Part shown: in pieces, positions 61,030-64,000 of the stretch
How positions within the stretch are numbered: the first letter of the stretch is position 1
Layout of the letters: each line of letters starts with the position of its first letter
Origin: Temnothorax longispinosus
Taxonomy: Eukaryota; Arthropoda; Insecta; Hymenoptera; Formicidae
Assembly (NCBI RefSeq): GCF_030848805.1
Contig: NC_092369.1
Coordinates: 10,639,199 to 10,703,198, forward strand
Direction: 5' to 3'
Length of the DNA stretch: 64,000 bases
Program-made: the position numbers and the translations under genes
The notes under the pieces: model-generated
Told to the model about the DNA's origin: nothing
The model's database searches: none
What the model saw: the letters and a program-made list of their open reading frames with translations, nothing else

Positions 61030-61086
61030 TTAAAGGAAATTTGCTACATTATGTTCATACAGATCAGCTCGGCACCAGTTCCGTTC
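61030..61086 (-). CDS. Candidate alternative last exon of the right-hand minus-strand gene
   Basis: A near-ideal acceptor (GATTTTTGTTTCAG) on the minus strand ends at 61,087. If entered in phase 0, as the exon at 62.9 kb is assumed to be, the frame reads ERNWCRADLYEHNVANFL and stops at TAA (61,032-61,030). If one base completes a split codon, it reads NGTGAELICMNIM and stops at TAG (61,046-61,044). Either short tail is plausible and the sequence does not decide. It follows the hydrophobic-tail exon in the direction of transcription, so it would give an isoform with a different C terminus. The evidence is the splice site plus the short frame only. It could also be a 3' UTR acceptor or chance. 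Confidence 0.35.
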   Translation of the reverse strand, partial: ERNWCRADLYEHNVANFL

Positions 61087-62348
61087 CTGAAACAAAAATC
61101 ACATAGAAACCTTAAGAGGCGAATAACGACCGACACGCGCGTGAATACACGACACAGAATAATAAATAGGATAGTTTTCGGTCGTCAGACATCTGAATGC
61201 TAGCCTATAATACCAACGTGTGGGTTCTAAACACTACAGCGACACGTCGACCCGCGCGTTGCTTCCTACTCGATCTTGCCAAGGCTGAAATGCTATCTCT
61301 CCATGCTGAAACTGCTATTAATAGCTCATCTAATCGGCTTCTTGCTATTAAGCATCTTAAGAATTTCTCATTATTAGCAATAAATTAATAGATATTACAA
61401 AAAACATCTTTCAACACCTCTTCCTTCTGAAAATTAGTACAGTTAATATAAGCGTTAACAAACAAGCAGTACTTATTTCCATTTACATTCCCATTACAAA
61501 GTGGTCGTACATATCAAGAAATTAAAAGATTCTCACTGAGACATGTAGGAATAATAACGTTAATATAGCATGCACGAAATAAACATTAGCTGCTCGATAT
61601 CTCCGACATACATCCTCGTTCTCTATAAAATTTTCGTCTCTATTAACTTCATATATTAAACGTCACATTTTTTCCGTACAGGAGACCAAATTGCTTGTCG
61701 CTTTTTGCGTTCCGCCCGTCTCCTCTATCTTTCCTCTTTCTTTATTTCTATTCCCCCCGCGCAAACTTTCTTCTAGTCCGAAGGGAATTTTCTTTATAGA
61801 AAATAAGCCAAGCGAGTCGATCAAAGCTCGCTCCGTTGTTTCATAGAGGGTGGATCCCATCAAGATTTGTATATAAACGATCGTATGTATGGCTTGTAGA
61901 CGTGTTCGCGTCTCTCGTCTATACACGTCGGACTGACGAACTGTGTAGGACGAAACGCCTTACGCATGACTGACTCTCGTGAAACATTTTTCCGCACGCT
62001 ATGCGGAGAATGGAGTCTACCCTTTCGTCCGTTCTTCTTTCTTATCTATCCACAGAATGATTTCCTAGAGTAATGCGGAAACGTATAAGGCCGTTTCAGT
62101 TGACGTGTACGGATTATGGGCTCGTAGCGAAGCTGCGATGTGCTTACCAGCAGAAATTATGTATTTCCGATTCCTAATTTAGAATACAGAAGTAAAAATA
62201 TAATGAAATAATGTGAGAGATTATTAACTAATCAATATTAAAAGTAACAAGTGAAAAGAAAAAGCAGGTTATGAAAGTTAAACGTTATTTGTGCGTAAGT
62301 TTACGTTATGTAATATTCAATTAATAATTTAATACAAATTATATATCG

Positions 62349-62390
62349 TACGTTTCGGCTATATTTTGAGCCATCTTCAGCGATCCGGTG
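62349..62390 (-). ncRNA. Hammerhead-like motif, possible Penelope-type retroelement relic
   Basis: On the minus strand CTGAAGA is followed by a short stem (GGCT/AGCC) with an 8-base loop and then GAAAC. This is the order of the hammerhead ribozyme core CUGANGA - stem II - GAAA. One base next to stem II is unpaired, and stems I and III are not convincing. Penelope-like retroelements commonly carry degenerate hammerheads in their repeats, so a relic is the likeliest source. It lies between the two candidate last exons of the right-hand gene. Confidence 0.3.
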
Positions 62391-62827
62391 ATAAATAAAT
62401 TAAATCATCTCAAGTTCTCGGAAAAGTATGAGTATTTAACAATTGAATGTACAAAGACAGTGATGTTTTCAAGAGAAACAACCAGAAAAATTCTGCTAAT
62501 ATTCATAGTCCGCAAAATATTCGGATTAGAAACGACAACAAAAGAAATAATAAGATATTTTCTCGTGAAGAAATGCACCAAATAAAGTCAAATAAAAGAA
62601 AGTATACACAAAGTATACTTCAAACGTAATAAAATAATAACACTTGTATAAAAAAGCCATAAGATTAAATGTTGGCGTAAATAGTCGCTGAAAGATGGAA
62701 TTAACGTTTTTAACTGTTTCACAATTGCCTTAATCACGTTTTTCCGTAGAGATAAAGCACGCGACGCTAGAAGGACGGACACAAGTGAAAGAAACAATTC
62801 GCAAGTAGCCACAGATATCCTCTAACT

Positions 62828-62917
62828 CTAGTCGATGGTGTTGCTCGTGGCGCTGCTTAAAATCACATTAAGGATGAGAACGGCGCCGAAAATGATGGGG
62901 CGGAGGGGGCAAATGTG
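62828..62917 (-). CDS. Candidate terminal exon with a hydrophobic C-terminal tail; rest of gene lies beyond 64,000
   Basis: On the minus strand a strong acceptor (pyrimidine-rich tract then TTTCCTGCAG) ends at 62,918. The next 29 codons run to a TAG at 62,830-62,828. The frame reads HICPLRP, then a hydrophobic run of about 15 residues (IIFGAVLILNVILSS), then ATSNTID. A second AG 21 bases upstream (TTTCTTGCAG) would bring an in-frame TAA, so the nearer AG is chosen. A hydrophobic stretch close to the C terminus is typical of GPI-anchor signals, as in insect Ig-superfamily adhesion proteins, or of a last membrane segment. I cannot name the protein because the upstream exons lie outside the window. 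Phase-0 entry is assumed. A second candidate last exon lies 1.7 kb downstream. Confidence 0.5.
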   Translation of the reverse strand, partial: HICPLRPIIFGAVLILNVILSSATSNTID

Positions 62918-62919
62918 CT

Positions 62920-63680
62920 GCAGGAAAAGAGATTAAAGCTGCAAGAAATCGAGGAATATCACGAAAGCTATATGCTCAAGCACATTTAAGTAATACAAAA
63001 ATTAAATCGACAATCAACAGCAAATTATATTGCATGACCATATACTCGAAATTAAATGGTTTGCTTCGAAGAACGTGTTATAAATTAATAAAAATATATT
63101 TTTAATACATCTATACATTTATAAGATGTATATAATTTAAATTAAAAAAGAAATGCAAATCGATATCTATTTATTATAATTTAACGAATTTTCAACACAC
63201 TCAGCGAATTCATTCATAAGATATCTCAATTAAGAGAGTTCAATTAATCAATGATGTCTCTTTCTCGATACGTAAAAAGAATATATTTGAAAACAAAGAA
63301 GAGAAAAAAAAACGTAGAGATGTAGAAGGAGATAATTAATTGTACTGCGATCAATGAGACTCTTTCCTATCGCGCTGAAGAACCGAGAGAGAAAGTCTCC
63401 CCTTCGTCCTCCCCTTGCCTCGTCACATCTTCTTCTGTCTGTCTCTCGTCGTAGCTGACTGTGACAAATAATTACCGAGGCTTAACATAAGCCAGAGGCG
63501 GTATACTTAGCTAATAGCAAAAAAGAGCGGCGATGGCCTCCAAGTCGCTCTACGCGCGAGCGGTCGACGCGTTTATGCGCCGGGTCCACGGGCGAGATGG
63601 ATTTCTGCGGACGATTCTGAGCGCTCTGTCAGCTATCGTGACGCATTCACGTGTGTATCAATAAAACCGAAAATCGAGAT
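62920..63680. other. Intron of the right-hand gene, nothing else recognised
   Basis: Upstream of the acceptor at 62,918 on the minus strand. AT-rich, then a GC-richer patch at 63.36-63.65 kb with no exon recognised on the minus strand. Confidence 0.35.
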
Positions 63681-63685
63681 AATAA

Positions 63686-63806
63686 AGACCCTTGCACAAC
63701 ATGACGGATCTATTGCCTGTGTCACTGTTTATTCCTCATTTATACACGATTTCTTATTTCTAGTCCCTGTTCCTATTGCCTGTTGCCTGGCATTGTGCAA
63801 GGGCCT
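63686..63806. mobile_element. 121-bp PIF/Harbinger-like MITE
   Basis: The termini AGACCCTTGCACAA and TTGTGCAAGGGCCT are inverted repeats. TAA is duplicated on each side (63,683-63,685 and 63,807-63,809). The direct repeat CTATTGCCTG occurs inside both ends. It is non-coding and differs from the element at 20.39 kb in terminal sequence. Confidence 0.7.
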
Positions 63807-64000
63807 TAAAGCACATACGAATGTCTGTTATTCGATATCACGAGGGCAAATCTTCGAAAAATTATCGCGCTGCGAGCGTAAACAAATCCGACTCTTGTAC
63901 CGGTAAAAATGATTGCTCTCTCTTTTCAAATGGCACGGTGTGGATATATGCTCAGGGCTCATCTTAAATGATATAAATTAGCAGGTACTGAAAATGTTGT

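Noticed and set aside
62388..62629. Plus-strand open frame next to the hammerhead-like motif
   Set aside because: AT-rich Lys/Ile/Asn composition, antisense to the motif. Probably chance.
1..64000. tRNA genes, rRNA, CRISPR arrays, telomeric TTAGG arrays
   Set aside because: I looked for tRNA B-box motifs, regularly spaced repeats and TTAGG runs by eye and found none convincing. A covariance-model scan would be needed to exclude tRNAs fully.

Overview
This window looks like insect nuclear DNA. AT-rich stretches alternate sharply with GC- and CpG-rich islands, there are many GA/CT microsatellites, and short inverted-repeat transposons (MITEs) are common. That mix suits a hymenopteran such as an ant, but the species is inferred from composition alone. 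There are no bacterial-style operons, no tRNA or rRNA genes I could recognise, no CRISPR array, and no long protein gene. Almost all open frames here are chance openings in GC-rich or low-complexity DNA.

Three pieces of real gene structure can be supported. (1) Near the middle, on the minus strand, is a first coding exon (37,849 down to 37,673). It ends in a perfect splice donor (AAG|GTGAGT) and lies just below a 2-kb CpG-rich block (about 37.9-40.0 kb) that looks like its promoter and 5' UTR. No convincing second exon lies to its left, so if the gene continues it has a first intron of at least about 37 kb. That is typical of developmental regulators. The encoded N terminus (Ala- and Gly-rich, with an IKTE motif) fits a transcription factor, but I do not recognise the family. 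(2) and (3) At the right end, also on the minus strand, are two candidate terminal exons (62,917-62,828 and 61,086 downward). Each follows a strong acceptor and ends soon at a stop. They look like alternative last exons of a gene whose body lies beyond 64,000. One encodes a hydrophobic tail like a GPI-anchor signal or a membrane segment.

Layout. 1-37.2 kb is presumed intron or intergenic DNA: AT-rich sequence with GC islands near 1.5, 5, 7, 8.6, 10, 15-16.7, 18, 19.8, 28.3-29.9 and 32.6-33.1 kb. It also holds a 110-bp PIF/Harbinger-like MITE (20.39 kb), diverged tandem duplications (22.8 and 31.2 kb), a large fold-back element with a second MITE inside it (23.18-23.92 kb) and a MITE at 29.93 kb. 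37.27-37.53 kb has a nested inverted repeat just inside intron 1. 37.67-40.0 kb is the first exon and promoter block. 40-60 kb is mostly intergenic. It contains a duplicated block whose 25-bp identical core joins a RUNX site and a GATA site (41.53 and 42.51 kb), a second nested MITE between those copies, GA-rich islands (44.4-46.7 and 53.3-55.7 kb), two copies each of two further MITE families (48.37/51.5 and 47.98/56.53 kb), and a related pair at 57.7-58.0 kb. 60-64 kb carries the 3' end of the right-hand gene, a hammerhead-like motif on the minus strand and a MITE at 63.69 kb.

The most unusual items are the twin RUNX-GATA modules upstream of the regulator-like exon, the transposons inserted within transposons with readable target-site duplications, and a nearly perfect 20-bp hairpin inside a small cysteine-rich open frame at 58.1 kb.
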